Assembly (NCBI GenBank): GCA_023422635.1
Contig: JAFAGO010000013.1
Span: forward strand, 26,387 to 90,386
Source: Bacteroidota bacterium
GTDB taxonomy: Bacteria > Bacteroidota > Bacteroidia > Flavobacteriales > Weeksellaceae
Length of the DNA stretch: 64,000 bases
Reading direction: 5' to 3'
In this document: positions 8,558 through 17,803 of the stretch, in pieces
Layout of the letters: every line of letters begins with the position of its first letter
Position numbering within the stretch: position 1 is the first letter of the stretch
Translations under genes and position numbers: made by a program
Notes under the pieces: generated by a model
Told to the model about the DNA's origin: nothing
Seen by the model: only the letters and a program-made list of their open reading frames with translations
Databases searched by the model: none

Positions 8558-9304
8558 ATGAAAAATTACCTACTTCTTCTCCTCATTTCAATTATTGTCT
8601 TTTCCTGCAAAAAAGAAGGTGTAAATAAAGAAGTGATGATGGAGAATTTTGTAAAATCGATGAAAACGCAGCCATCGAAAGTGGAGGGTTCTACGGTTGT
8701 GTTAACCAAAACAGAAAAAACAGGAAACAATGAAATTACACTTCATTTCGAAACTGGACTTTCTGAAGACAATATTCAACCACAAATGATTAGCGATGCC
8801 ATTCAAGATTTAATGGTGCAAATCATCAAAAGGAATTCTAAAAACATTCAACTTCTCGAAAAAGGCGTCAACTTTAAAGTAATTCTTACGGGTAAAGATG
8901 GAAAGGAATTGTATACGGATGTCATCAACAAATCCAGTATGACCGCTAAAAAACCTCAAGCCGAAATCAACGAAAAACATAATCAGTTGAACCAAATGCT
9001 GGAAATTTCGAATGCGAATTTACCCATAACCGATTCTACCACCGGAATTACCATTACCAAAATTGCTTTGGGCAACAATAACGACGTAATTTATACTGCA
9101 GAAGTTCCCGAAAAAATGAAAAGCATTGTAAAAATCGCCGACAACCGCGCACTTATTAAAAAAAATATGTCAACGGATAAGCAATTCAAACAAATGCTAA
9201 TCGATCTTAAAAACTACGATATCTCCACGCTCAAGTATGAATATCGCGACAAAAACGGTACACTTTTACAGCACGTTGAAATGCAAGAAAAAGACTTCAA
9301 ATAA
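8558..9304 (+). CDS. Predicted lipoprotein, unknown function
   Basis: This 248-aa protein starts with a short hydrophobic signal and lipobox (VFSC, Cys17), then KKEG. I do not recognise the mature domain. It is lysine-rich, mixed alpha/beta in appearance, with no cysteines beyond the lipid anchor. Co-directional with the preceding lipoprotein (gap 24 bases). The next gene has its own promoter box, so this is probably the last gene of the alaS unit, although I see no clear terminator. Confidence 0.75.
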   Translation: MKNYLLLLLISIIVFSCKKEGVNKEVMMENFVKSMKTQPSKVEGSTVVLTKTEKTGNNEITLHFETGLSEDNIQPQMISDAIQDLMVQIIKRNSKNIQLLEKGVNFKVILTGKDGKELYTDVINKSSMTAKKPQAEINEKHNQLNQMLEISNANLPITDSTTGITITKIALGNNNDVIYTAEVPEKMKSIVKIADNRALIKKNMSTDKQFKQMLIDLKNYDISTLKYEYRDKNGTLLQHVEMQEKDFK

Positions 9305-9398
9305 AATACTTCTGAACCGCACTCTTCCGTTTTTTATACTTTTCAACAAAAATGTTTCTAATTTCATGGTGATCATCATAAGTAATGCTGATTATCGT

Positions 9399-9406
9399 TA
9401 TTTTTG
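9399..9406 (+). promoter_or_regulatory. Bacteroidota -7 box before the DUF5686 gene
   Basis: TATTTTTG fits TAnnTTTG and lies 16 bases upstream of the DUF5686 start codon, in a 118-base gap after the lipoproteins. Confidence 0.5.
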
Positions 9407-9422
9407 AACACATTTTTTAAAG

Positions 9423-11849
9423 ATGAAAAAAATCCTAAACCTTACCTTTTGCATTTTTGCAACCTTTGTATTTTCACAATCGAAGATTATTGTGAAAGAA
9501 GCTGGAACTCAGAGAATAATTCCAAACGCAACGGTAAAATGCAACAATAAAACGCTCGGAACAACCAATAACGCAGGCGAATTACAGTTCCGTACTAAGT
9601 GTAAAAAAGTTTCGGTTTCCGCCGCTGGCTTCTTTGAAGATGATGTTGTTACAGATAAATTGATGGAAGTTTTTCTTTCAAAAGCTGATCCCAAAACTCA
9701 AAATATTCAAACCGTTATTTTAGAAGATAAAAGTGATCCTCGCGCACTTGAAATTTTGAAGAAAGTAAACGATAACTACAATGAAAATTCGCCAAAAAGT
9801 CTCGAATCTTATTCGTTTAAATCATACGAAAAAATGTCTTACGATTTTGATGAAGATAGTATTCGAAATTATAATATTTCGATGCAGCATAAAATCGATT
9901 CTTTAAAACAGCTGCCTGAGCAATACACATCAAAACAAGAAAAAAAGGATTCCCTTGACGGCATCAACATGATGAAATTAATGGGGAAAAGTAAACTTTT
10001 TCTTTGGGAAAGAGCATCGCAATATTTATACTCTAACAAATACGGTGAAAAAATCAACATTTTAGACAATCGCGTTTCGGGTCTCAATCAACCGCTTTAT
10101 GAAATGATGGCGTTACGTTCGAACAGAACTCAAATGCCACGAGAAATCCGCGAAGAAAACCGAAGTTTATACCGCTATTTCCTTACGGATTCGATTGATA
10201 TTGATGGCAGAAAAAATTATGTAATTCGATTCCGCCAAGTCGACTATAAACAACCCGTTAAAAAAAGAAAATTCAATGGTTACTTGTACATCGATGCTGA
10301 AACATATGGAATTAAAAAAATTGAAAGCAACAGTAAAATTAAATCTGAAGGAAGCATCACCAGCATTTGGAAACCCATTGATAATAAATGGTTTTTAGTA
10401 AAAGAAAACCTGAAAATCCGAATGGGAAAAACAAATCTCGATGATAAAAAAGACAAAGATTCTGCAAAAGACAAAAGAAACACGTACGGGAATTATGTTT
10501 TCATGACTGCCGACTATTTTGATTTTAAAACGCCAATCGAAGAAAAATCAAAGGATTTTAAAGGCTACACCATTGAGGTTAAAAATGCCGACGGAACTTT
10601 GCTCGATCAATACCGCACTACTCCACTTACCGCAAGAGAGTTAATGACCTACGAAAAAGTAGATAGCGTGGGAACCAAATACCGTCTCGATCAAAAAGCA
10701 AGCATTGCTAGTGGTTTATTAAAAGGGAAACTTCGTTCTGGAATGGTAGATTTCGATTTGGGAAGAATTATCGGCTATAATGCACACGAAAAAATACGCG
10801 TTGGAGTTGCTGCAAAACTCAACGAAAAATTCAATAAATACCTTTCTCCCGACGCATATGTGGCCTACGGATTTGGTGATAAAAAATTCAAATATGGAGC
10901 GGGAATTGACGTTCGTACAACGTTGGAAAAAAATTCATTCTTCCGTGTAGAATATTTTAACGATGTAATGGCAGCCGGAAGATTTCCGGAAAACCAATGG
11001 AATTTTCGTATGAAATTAATGAATTCTGGAATCGCCCTTAACAATTCGAGATTCTTTAAATACGATGGATTTAAATTGGCGTACGAAAACGATATCACGA
11101 ACGGAATTACCGTAAATGTTTCTGCGAAAAAAACCAATGAGCAAGCCACCTTCGATTACAATTTTAAAAATTTAGGAAATGATTTTGACGTCTTTACGAC
11201 AGCAATTACGTTGAAATTTTCGCCCACTTCTAAAAATATTATGACACCTTCTGGAAAATACACCTACGAGCAAAGGTTTCCAGAACTTTATCTGAATTAT
11301 GAGCAAGCCCTAAAATCACTTGGTGGAGAAATTAATTTTTCAAGAATCAATGCATTATTTGCTCATCAATTTAAAACCGACCTAGGCGTTACAGGATTTC
11401 GATTGTATGGAGGATTAACAACAGGCGACGCACCAATTTGGTACAATTACACAATGAATGGTTTAGGAAACGGCAAAAACGGACTTAACTTCAACCTTAC
11501 CTCGTACTTAGGTTTTGCAACGATGCAAGGTGGTAAATATTATAACGATAAATTTGTAGGAACATACCTTACCCACAGAATTCCTTGGTATTTTAAAAGT
11601 TTTGGTAAAAATATTTCGAGCTTCGATGTGGTTTACCGTGGCGTAATTGGTGATATGAAAAATCCAGAATTTCACCAATTTGATTTTCAAAAAATGGATC
11701 ATTTGTACAACGAAGTTGGTTTGGAATGGAATAATTTCCTTTCTTCGCAGTTTAATCTTGGCTTCTTTTACCGCATTGGTCATTATTCTACCAACCGATT
11801 TAAAGATAATTTTGCCATTCAATTCAAACTCAAACTATTAGGATTTTAA
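9423..11849 (+). CDS. DUF5686 outer-membrane protein with regulatory-like N-domain
   Basis: This 808-aa protein begins with a signal peptide (MKKILNLTFCIFATFVFSQ). Next is a carboxypeptidase-regulatory-like beta domain (about 20-95, with TVKCNNKTLGTTNNAGELQF), then a long DUF5686 region. The second half has alternating aromatic and polar strands and ends ...FAIQFKLKLLGF, as expected for an outer-membrane beta-barrel. DUF5686 proteins are common in Bacteroidota, and I know of no established function. It lies one base before a small gene, which is followed closely by an M28 peptidase. That order suggests an envelope-associated operon. Confidence 0.82.
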   Translation: MKKILNLTFCIFATFVFSQSKIIVKEAGTQRIIPNATVKCNNKTLGTTNNAGELQFRTKCKKVSVSAAGFFEDDVVTDKLMEVFLSKADPKTQNIQTVILEDKSDPRALEILKKVNDNYNENSPKSLESYSFKSYEKMSYDFDEDSIRNYNISMQHKIDSLKQLPEQYTSKQEKKDSLDGINMMKLMGKSKLFLWERASQYLYSNKYGEKINILDNRVSGLNQPLYEMMALRSNRTQMPREIREENRSLYRYFLTDSIDIDGRKNYVIRFRQVDYKQPVKKRKFNGYLYIDAETYGIKKIESNSKIKSEGSITSIWKPIDNKWFLVKENLKIRMGKTNLDDKKDKDSAKDKRNTYGNYVFMTADYFDFKTPIEEKSKDFKGYTIEVKNADGTLLDQYRTTPLTARELMTYEKVDSVGTKYRLDQKASIASGLLKGKLRSGMVDFDLGRIIGYNAHEKIRVGVAAKLNEKFNKYLSPDAYVAYGFGDKKFKYGAGIDVRTTLEKNSFFRVEYFNDVMAAGRFPENQWNFRMKLMNSGIALNNSRFFKYDGFKLAYENDITNGITVNVSAKKTNEQATFDYNFKNLGNDFDVFTTAITLKFSPTSKNIMTPSGKYTYEQRFPELYLNYEQALKSLGGEINFSRINALFAHQFKTDLGVTGFRLYGGLTTGDAPIWYNYTMNGLGNGKNGLNFNLTSYLGFATMQGGKYYNDKFVGTYLTHRIPWYFKSFGKNISSFDVVYRGVIGDMKNPEFHQFDFQKMDHLYNEVGLEWNNFLSSQFNLGFFYRIGHYSTNRFKDNFAIQFKLKLLGF

Positions 11850-11850
11850 A

Positions 11851-12087
11851 ATGAAAAACATCCAGATTCAAGCATCACAATTTTTTGAACTTTTAAAAAC
11901 CAACGATACCTCTATGTGGGAAATTTTTTCGCAAATGATTGATGGTGAAGAAAAGGAAATTATTTTTTTAGATGATGATGCCAAAGTATTGTTCAATTAC
12001 ATTTTGCCCTCCAATCTGGAAAAATTAGAAGAAGATCGAAAAATCTTTTCCAAAGAATTTACGCAAAAAGTGAGCAAATTAAATTAA
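11851..12087 (+). CDS. Small acidic hypothetical protein
   Basis: This 78-aa protein has no signal peptide and no membrane segment. It is rich in Glu, Lys and Phe (FFELLKTNDTSMWEIFSQMIDGEEKEIIFLDDDA). I do not recognise a family. It is packed between the DUF5686 gene (one-base gap) and the M28 peptidase gene (seven-base gap), which makes real translation likely. Confidence 0.65.
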   Translation: MKNIQIQASQFFELLKTNDTSMWEIFSQMIDGEEKEIIFLDDDAKVLFNYILPSNLEKLEEDRKIFSKEFTQKVSKLN

Positions 12088-12094
12088 GATATTC

Positions 12095-13564
12095 ATGAAG
12101 TTGAAAACCATTACAATTGCAGTTTTAACATTGCTTTCCAGTCCAATTTTTGCACAAAAATATGCAAAGCCCTTAGTTTCCGCCATTAAAGATTCTGATC
12201 TTAAAAAAGACATGTACGAAATGGCTGCGGACCAATTTTGGGGAAGAGAGGCAGGAACTCTAGACGAATTAAAGGTATCGATGTGGCTCGCAGATAAAGC
12301 CAAAGAAGCAGGAATGCAACCTGCCGGAGATAACGGAACTTTCTTCCAATTTTTCGATATGTATCGCCATAAAGTAAGTCCAGAAAGCACATTAACAATT
12401 GGCAAACAACCCTTGCAATTGTGGAAAGATTATTTGGTTGCTGAACCTGTACAATCAAGAATTGCATCTGAAATCGTTTACGTATCGAAGCCGGAACCTG
12501 AAGATTTAAAAAAGCTTAATTTAAAAGGTAAAGTTGTCGCAATTGATCCTACAGATAAAGATATTGCAAAAGATATGACTCTTTTTGAGCGCCGATATCC
12601 AGGTTTCGTTCTTCGCAAATATTATAAAACAGCTTTAGAATTGGGTGCTGCGGGAATTATTTTTCTTACCGATGACACTTCGGAAAAAAGTTGGCCTGAA
12701 ATTCTACCACAAATGACGCGTGGAAGTTATGGTGTAGAAGGATTGAGAGAAAAAATTTCGAAAAATATTCCTGTACTTTGGATCAAAAGAGAAAATAGCG
12801 CTTGGGTAAAATCCAATCCGAGTATCGACTTAGATTTACATACCGAAACCTATCAATATCCGTCTGTAAACGTTATTGGTAAAATTGAAGGTACAGATCC
12901 AAAATTGAAAAACGAATACGTGCTCATCAGCGGACATCAAGATCACGATGGGATCCGACATCCCGTGGAAAACGACACTATTTATAACGGAGCAGATGAT
13001 AACGCAAGTACTTGTGTAGCCATGCTTGCAATTGCAAGAGCCTATAAAAAGCAACCCTCCAAAAGAAGTATTCTTTTTGTTTTTCACGGAGCAGAAGAAA
13101 GAGGATTGTTAGGTTCTCGTTGGCACGCTGCGCATCCTGTTGTTCCTAAAGAAAATATTGTTGCCGTTCTCAATGGTGATATGATTGGCCGTAATAACAA
13201 TGATGAAGCTGCGCTACTAGGCGGAATTGCTCCCCACAAAAACTCAGACGACTTGGTAAAAATGGCAGAAGAAGCCAATAATGAAAGCACAAAATTCAAG
13301 TATTTAAAAGATTGGGATTCCCCAAATCATGCTGAATATTTTTATTTTAGAAGCGATCATCTACCGTATGCGAAAGAAGGCATTCCTGCCCTATTTTTCA
13401 CCAGCGTACTGCATCACCAATATCATACGCCACAAGACGAAAGTGAAAACATCAATTTCCCTAAGCTTCATAAAATGACGGAATGGATGTACAGAACAAG
13501 TTGGAAAGTAGCCAATGAAAACGCCCGACCAAAAATTCTATCCAATTGGAAATTAGAACGTTAG
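12095..13564 (+). CDS. Secreted M28 family metallopeptidase with PA-like insert
   Basis: A zinc aminopeptidase-type enzyme of 489 aa, exported by a signal peptide (cleavage near SSPIFAQ). A protease-associated-like domain lies around residues 110-230. The M28 core follows with visible metal ligands: His in SGHQDHDG, Asp in NGADDNAST, the Glu pair in HGAEERGLLGS, Asp in NGDMIGRN and a late His in HHQYHTPQDE. It would trim peptides in the periplasm or outside. It is the last gene of the DUF5686 operon, and a hairpin terminator follows. Confidence 0.9.
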   Translation: MKLKTITIAVLTLLSSPIFAQKYAKPLVSAIKDSDLKKDMYEMAADQFWGREAGTLDELKVSMWLADKAKEAGMQPAGDNGTFFQFFDMYRHKVSPESTLTIGKQPLQLWKDYLVAEPVQSRIASEIVYVSKPEPEDLKKLNLKGKVVAIDPTDKDIAKDMTLFERRYPGFVLRKYYKTALELGAAGIIFLTDDTSEKSWPEILPQMTRGSYGVEGLREKISKNIPVLWIKRENSAWVKSNPSIDLDLHTETYQYPSVNVIGKIEGTDPKLKNEYVLISGHQDHDGIRHPVENDTIYNGADDNASTCVAMLAIARAYKKQPSKRSILFVFHGAEERGLLGSRWHAAHPVVPKENIVAVLNGDMIGRNNNDEAALLGGIAPHKNSDDLVKMAEEANNESTKFKYLKDWDSPNHAEYFYFRSDHLPYAKEGIPALFFTSVLHHQYHTPQDESENINFPKLHKMTEWMYRTSWKVANENARPKILSNWKLER

Positions 13565-13585
13565 AAATAACATAAAACTTTATAA

Positions 13586-13615
13586 AATAGCGCGCTTTTG
13601 GTGCGTTATTTTTTT
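13586..13615 (+). terminator. Terminator after the M28 peptidase
   Basis: AATAGCGC pairs with GCGTTATT (one G-T pair) around a nine-base loop, followed directly by a T run. Confidence 0.7.
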
Positions 13616-13796
13616 GATTAGAATTTAAAAGCTTAGCTTAAAATTATCGTGAATCAAGCACAATTTCTTTCAATTACTTGAAGTTAGATCAATTTCCAAT
13701 CATCAATTTAAATAAAAAAAGAGAAAAAGGAAAAGTAAAAATTTGAAAGCTTTTAAACTTGAAACAATCTTCAATTAGTTGCTCCAATTACTTCAC

Positions 13797-14636
13797 TTAT
13801 TTCTTATCCAATTGATGTAAATACGTTTCCACAGAACGTTTAGCAGAAGTAACATCGTGAACACGCAAAATATTCGCTCCGTTGTGTAACGCTTTTAAAT
13901 GGAGTTTCTGGGTTTCTTCATCAATATCTAACGCGGACTTTCCGGCGGGTTTATAAATAAAAGATTTTCTGGAAATCCCAACCAAAACGGGATATTGACC
14001 AAAACTAAGAAATCCTAATTCATCTAGCAATTGATGATTTTGTTCCACTGTTTTCCCAAAACCAAAACCAGGATCTAAAACGATATCATAAATTCCTAAA
14101 TTCAACAATTCGTTAATTTTTGCAGAAAAATATTTATTTTCTTCAAGAGTAATATCCGTTGAAATTTGTTTTTCATGCATCGTGGAGTAATGAGCATTTA
14201 TGTGCATCAAAATGTAAGGCAACCGCGTTTTGGCTACAGCTGAAAACATTTCAGAATCAAATTGTCCACCCGAAATATCATTAATCATATCAATGCCCTC
14301 ATTCGCACCAAATTCCACCACATCGGAATAAAAAGTGTCTAACGAAATTAACGTCTGGGGAAATTGTTTTTTAATATCCGAGATTAAAGATCCTAATCGT
14401 TCAATTTCTTCTTGAGCCGAAATTTTTACCGCGTTTGGACGAGTTGACTGCGCGCCGATATCTAAAATTTCCGCACCATCTTCCACCAATTGTTCCGCAT
14501 GCAAAAGTGCTATATCGGTGGAAAAGAATTTTCCTCCATCCGAAAAAGAATCAGGAGTTATATTCAAAATTCCCATTATTTTAGGTTTCGAAAGATCAAG
14601 CAGCGAACCTCGACAATTGAGCGAAAAGTTTTTCAT
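13797..14636 (-). CDS. folP: Dihydropteroate synthase
   Basis: Condenses p-aminobenzoate with hydroxymethyl-dihydropterin diphosphate in folate synthesis; the sulfonamide target. I start at MKNFSLNCRG (279 aa), five codons inside the longest frame. Signatures are MGILNITPDSFSDGGKF near the N-terminus, LDIGAQSTRP, the phosphate-binding DPGFGFGKT region with GISRKSF, and the late RVHDV. The start lies 90 bases from the divergent DUF1599 gene, so both promoters sit in that small interval. Confidence 0.96.
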   Translation of the reverse strand: MKNFSLNCRGSLLDLSKPKIMGILNITPDSFSDGGKFFSTDIALLHAEQLVEDGAEILDIGAQSTRPNAVKISAQEEIERLGSLISDIKKQFPQTLISLDTFYSDVVEFGANEGIDMINDISGGQFDSEMFSAVAKTRLPYILMHINAHYSTMHEKQISTDITLEENKYFSAKINELLNLGIYDIVLDPGFGFGKTVEQNHQLLDELGFLSFGQYPVLVGISRKSFIYKPAGKSALDIDEETQKLHLKALHNGANILRVHDVTSAKRSVETYLHQLDKK

Positions 14637-14640
14637 AGCG

Positions 14641-14648
14641 CAAAAATA
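14641..14648 (-). promoter_or_regulatory. Possible -7 box for folP
   Basis: Read on the minus strand this is TATTTTTG (TAnnTTTG). It ends only four bases before the folP start, which would imply an almost leaderless message, so it may be coincidental. Confidence 0.3.
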
Positions 14649-14726
14649 CAAAAAGCGACATCAATCACCTCTTCCGGAAATACCACTTTCGGCAAAATCC
14701 TTATCTTTACGTTTCGAAAAAATAAT

Positions 14727-15293
14727 ATGCTCACCACCTCTATTCAATTTGAAAATAGTATTGCAGAATGCCGCGATCTGTTCTCTAAAAAAATGCACGA
14801 TTACGGCGCAGCTTGGCGGGTTTTAAGGCCAAGTTCTATCACCGACCAAATTTATATTAAAGTTAACAGAATCCGCACGTTGCAAATGTCGGATACCAAA
14901 ATGGTCGACGAAAGCGAGGAAGATGAATTTGTAGCCATTGTAAATTATTCGATTATCGGATTGATACAATTGGAAAAAGGGATGTCTGAAAATCTTGATG
15001 AAAATCCCGAGGAAATCCTGAAGCTTTACGACAAATATGCTTTGGAAGCCAAACAATTAATGGAAAGAAAAAACCACGATTATGGTGAAGCGTGGCGCGA
15101 AATGCGCATCTCATCAATCACCGACTTAATTTTCCAGAAGGTTTTGCGCACCAAGCAAATTGAAGATAACAACGGAAAAACTTTAGTCTCCGAAGGTTTA
15201 GATGCCAATTATTTCGACATGCTGAATTATGCAGTATTTTGTTTAATCAAGTTTTCAGAAAGTAAAACGACTACACACGAAAATTACACCTAA
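14727..15293 (+). CDS. DUF1599 protein with an internal duplication
   Basis: This 188-aa cytoplasmic protein starts at MLTTSIQFENS; the longer open frame upstream overlaps folP and is not used. It contains two copies of one module. The first is at about 14-55 (SKKMHDYGAAWRVLRPSSIT) and the second at about 110-150 (ERKNHDYGEAWREMRISSIT). Each has a conserved K-x-HDYG-x-AWR-x-R-x-SSITD pattern. The pattern recalls helical nucleotide-handling proteins, but that is inference. A near-match to the -7 box (TATCTTTA) lies at 14702-14709. Confidence 0.85.
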   Translation: MLTTSIQFENSIAECRDLFSKKMHDYGAAWRVLRPSSITDQIYIKVNRIRTLQMSDTKMVDESEEDEFVAIVNYSIIGLIQLEKGMSENLDENPEEILKLYDKYALEAKQLMERKNHDYGEAWREMRISSITDLIFQKVLRTKQIEDNNGKTLVSEGLDANYFDMLNYAVFCLIKFSESKTTTHENYT

Positions 15294-15309
15294 CCCATAG
15301 TAAATTGAT

Positions 15310-16398
15310 ATGAGAAAAATTCTAAGAATTGTAATTGCACTAATTTTTATTGCTTCTGGATTTGTAAAAGCGGTAGATGTTGTTGGGTTTTCTTTTAAGC
15401 TAGAAGAATACTTTTCGCCTACCGTTTTCAATATGCCTTTTTTCGAAGAATTCTCGCTTCCTATCGCCATTTTTGTGGTGGCGTTGGAACTGATTTTAGG
15501 TGTAATGCTTTTACTCAATCTTCATCTTAAAAAAGTATTAGCAGCATTAATTGCGTTGTGTATTTTCTTTGCATTTCTCACTTTTTATTCTGCTTATTTC
15601 AATAAAGTTACCGATTGTGGATGTTTTGGAGATGCCATAAAATTCACACCTTGGCAAAGCTTTATTAAAGATATAATTCTTCTGTTTGGTCTCTTCTTGC
15701 TTTGGTTGTTGTACCGTAAAAATTTTCAGGAAAATGAACATCACACTTCTTTTAGGAAAACCGTTTTGGTGATTTCATTAGTTGCAACTGCTTTTACTAT
15801 CGGTTGGGGAACGTTCAACGAGCCACTGATTGATTTTAGAGATTACGCAATTGGAACCGACATCCATGCTGAGCAGAAAAAAATCGCCAACGATCCTTCT
15901 GAATTCAAAACTTTTTATGTATTGAAGGACAAGAAAACGGGTGAAGTGAAGGAAGTAAATCAAGACGATTATGTAAGTGTGAAAGAATATTGGGAAGAAG
16001 GAACGCCTTGGGAAATTCAAAGCGATAAAACTTTTTCAAAAATTGTGAAAGAAGGTTATGCTTCTGAAATTTCAAAATTTAAATTAGAAGATGAAAACGG
16101 AAATGACCTAACTGACGAAATTTTAAGCAAGCCAAAAGTAATCCTTGTATTTTCGTACAAACCGAACGCTGTAAAAGATTCCAAAGTATTGGCAGAAAAT
16201 GTTCAGCGGAAAATCAATCAACTTCAAATTCCTGCCTACGAAATTTCGCCATCGAATATGCGTTTAACACAACTTCCGCACTTGAGTATGGATGCCACCG
16301 CGATTAAAACCATCGCAAGAAGTAATCCATCATATGTGGTACTCGAAAACAGTAAAATTGTGGATAAAGGCGGTGCTGAAGAATATTTTAAACAATAA
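15310..16398 (+). CDS. BT_3928-type protein: DoxX membrane domain plus thioredoxin-like C-domain
   Basis: This 362-aa inner-membrane protein has a DoxX-like N-terminal domain with about four transmembrane helices (residues 1-150). It includes the FKLEEYFSP and KVTDCGCFGDAIKFTPWQSF segments; the CGCFGD pair is typical of the redox-linked DoxX/MauE group. The C-terminal half (about 185-362) is soluble and looks thioredoxin-like, but I see no CxxC there. The family is common in Bacteroidota and probably concerns envelope redox; the substrate is unknown. It lies 16 bases after DUF1599 and upstream of TerB-like and tpiA genes. Confidence 0.82.
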   Translation: MRKILRIVIALIFIASGFVKAVDVVGFSFKLEEYFSPTVFNMPFFEEFSLPIAIFVVALELILGVMLLLNLHLKKVLAALIALCIFFAFLTFYSAYFNKVTDCGCFGDAIKFTPWQSFIKDIILLFGLFLLWLLYRKNFQENEHHTSFRKTVLVISLVATAFTIGWGTFNEPLIDFRDYAIGTDIHAEQKKIANDPSEFKTFYVLKDKKTGEVKEVNQDDYVSVKEYWEEGTPWEIQSDKTFSKIVKEGYASEISKFKLEDENGNDLTDEILSKPKVILVFSYKPNAVKDSKVLAENVQRKINQLQIPAYEISPSNMRLTQLPHLSMDATAIKTIARSNPSYVVLENSKIVDKGGAEEYFKQ

Positions 16399-16430
16399 GA
16401 AAAACAACTCTAAAATAAATTGTAACAACA

Positions 16431-16775
16431 ATGCAAAAATCAAATAAACCCATCGCCGGATATCATTTACTAATGATTCTTTCTTCTGTAGACGGAAATT
16501 TTGTTCCCGAAGAAGGCATCAAAGTAAAAGAATATTTGGAAGAAGAATTTCCATTCAGAATCAATCTTGATAATGAACTTGATGCAATTGCGAATTTAAA
16601 TCCAGAAGATTGGAAAGATCATTTTGAATTTCACGCAAGATGTTTTCAAGAAGATTCAACCGAAAAAGAAAGAGAAGATTTTCTGAAATTCGCTAAATCG
16701 CTGATTAAAGCTGATAATGCTGTTACGGAAGATGAGCACCGTTTTTATGTATTGCTGAAAAATCTTTGGAAATAA
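16431..16775 (+). CDS. TerB-like small helical protein
   Basis: A 114-aa all-helical acidic protein that fits the TerB-like fold: HLLMILSSVDGNFVPEEG near the start and LIKADNAVTEDEHRF near the end are the paired D-G/E and D-x-x-E helix-loop segments of that family. TerB proteins bind divalent metal and are associated with tellurite and stress systems, but single short copies like this are widespread and of unknown role. No other ter gene is nearby. It sits 32 bases after the DoxX gene. Confidence 0.75.
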   Translation: MQKSNKPIAGYHLLMILSSVDGNFVPEEGIKVKEYLEEEFPFRINLDNELDAIANLNPEDWKDHFEFHARCFQEDSTEKEREDFLKFAKSLIKADNAVTEDEHRFYVLLKNLWK

Positions 16776-16896
16776 ACATTACAACACCTTAATCGAAATT
16801 GATTTGGGATTGTAACAGTAGATTTAAAAGAAGTGCACTTACCAAAAATGCATTTACAATTCAACTTGAAAGTATAACAAATAAATTTTCAATTTT

Positions 16897-17655
16897 ATGA
16901 GAAAAAATATCGTAGCCGGAAACTGGAAAATGAACAAAACATTACCAGAAGCTGAGGCATTAATGCAAGAACTTTTGGATTACAAAAGAAACAATACCAC
17001 CAATTGCGAAGTGTACATTGCGCCACCAAGTCTATATTTAATTAAAGCTGCTGAGCTTTTTGTAAACGGTGAAATTGGTGTTTACGCACAAGATTTATCT
17101 GAATATGCTTCAGGTGCTTACACAGGCGAAATTTCTGTACCAATGTTGCAATCTGTAGGTGTTGACGGAAGCATTGTTGCACACTCTGAAAGAAGACAAT
17201 ACCACGGTGAAACCGATAGCCACGCGCAGAAAAAAATTAAAGCGTTGTTAGATGCAGGTTTAACCCCAATTTATTGTAACGGAGAAACTTTGGAGCAAAG
17301 AAAATCAGGACAACATTTTGAGGTGGTAAAAAACCAAACCGAAGTTGCATTAGCTGGCCTTTCTGCAGATGAAGTTAAAAAAGTAGTAATTGCATACGAA
17401 CCCGTTTGGGCAATTGGAACTGGCGAAACAGCAACACCGGAACAAGCACAAGAAATCCATGCATACATTCGCAGCATTATTGCTGAACAACACGGAAAAG
17501 AAGTAGCAGACGAAGTTTCTATTCTTTATGGAGGATCTGTAAAACCAGACAATGCCAAAGAAATTTTTGCAAAACCGGATATTGATGGCGGACTAATCGG
17601 AGGTGCCGCTTTAAAAGTTGAAGATTTCGCTAAGATTATCGAAGCGTTTAACTAG
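16897..17655 (+). CDS. tpiA: Triosephosphate isomerase
   Basis: Interconverts dihydroxyacetone phosphate and glyceraldehyde-3-phosphate in glycolysis. The 252-aa cytoplasmic enzyme shows NWKMNKT with the active-site Asn and Lys at 11-17, the catalytic His in IVAHSERRQYHGE (about 95), the catalytic Glu in AYEPVWAIGTGE (about 168) followed by the mobile loop, and the phosphate-binding GGSVKPDN and GLIGGAAL segments. A strong terminator follows. The 121-base gap upstream has no clear promoter box, so it may be read from the DUF1599/DoxX/TerB unit or from a promoter I cannot see. Confidence 0.97.
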   Translation: MRKNIVAGNWKMNKTLPEAEALMQELLDYKRNNTTNCEVYIAPPSLYLIKAAELFVNGEIGVYAQDLSEYASGAYTGEISVPMLQSVGVDGSIVAHSERRQYHGETDSHAQKKIKALLDAGLTPIYCNGETLEQRKSGQHFEVVKNQTEVALAGLSADEVKKVVIAYEPVWAIGTGETATPEQAQEIHAYIRSIIAEQHGKEVADEVSILYGGSVKPDNAKEIFAKPDIDGGLIGGAALKVEDFAKIIEAFN

Positions 17656-17677
17656 GCCATAATCACAAATATATCGA

Positions 17678-17712
17678 GGAGCTGCAAGTGTTGATCTTGT
17701 GGCTTCTTTTTT
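17678..17712 (+). terminator. Terminator after tpiA
   Basis: GGAGCTGCAAG pairs along its whole length (with G-T pairs) with CTTGTGGCTTC across a seven-base loop, then six Ts. Confidence 0.8.
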
Positions 17713-17740
17713 GGGTAAATTTTGAGATTTCCACTTTTCT

Positions 17741-17780
17741 AAAAAAAGAAAAAAAAAAGGACACACTAAGTCGTGCATCC
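17741..17780 (-). terminator. Terminator after clpP
   Basis: On the minus strand GGATGCAC and GTGTGTCC pair (two G-T pairs) around a six-base loop and are followed by a long T run. Confidence 0.75.
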
Positions 17781-17803
17781 TTACATTATCTACAGAAAAA
17801 GTA

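Noticed and set aside
14490..14726. N-terminal extension of the DUF1599 frame and a second plus-strand frame over folP
   Set aside because: This stretch is antisense to folP; DUF1599 similarity begins only after 14727.
16431..16775. Part of a tellurite-resistance island
   Set aside because: Only one TerB-like gene is present and no other ter genes are nearby.
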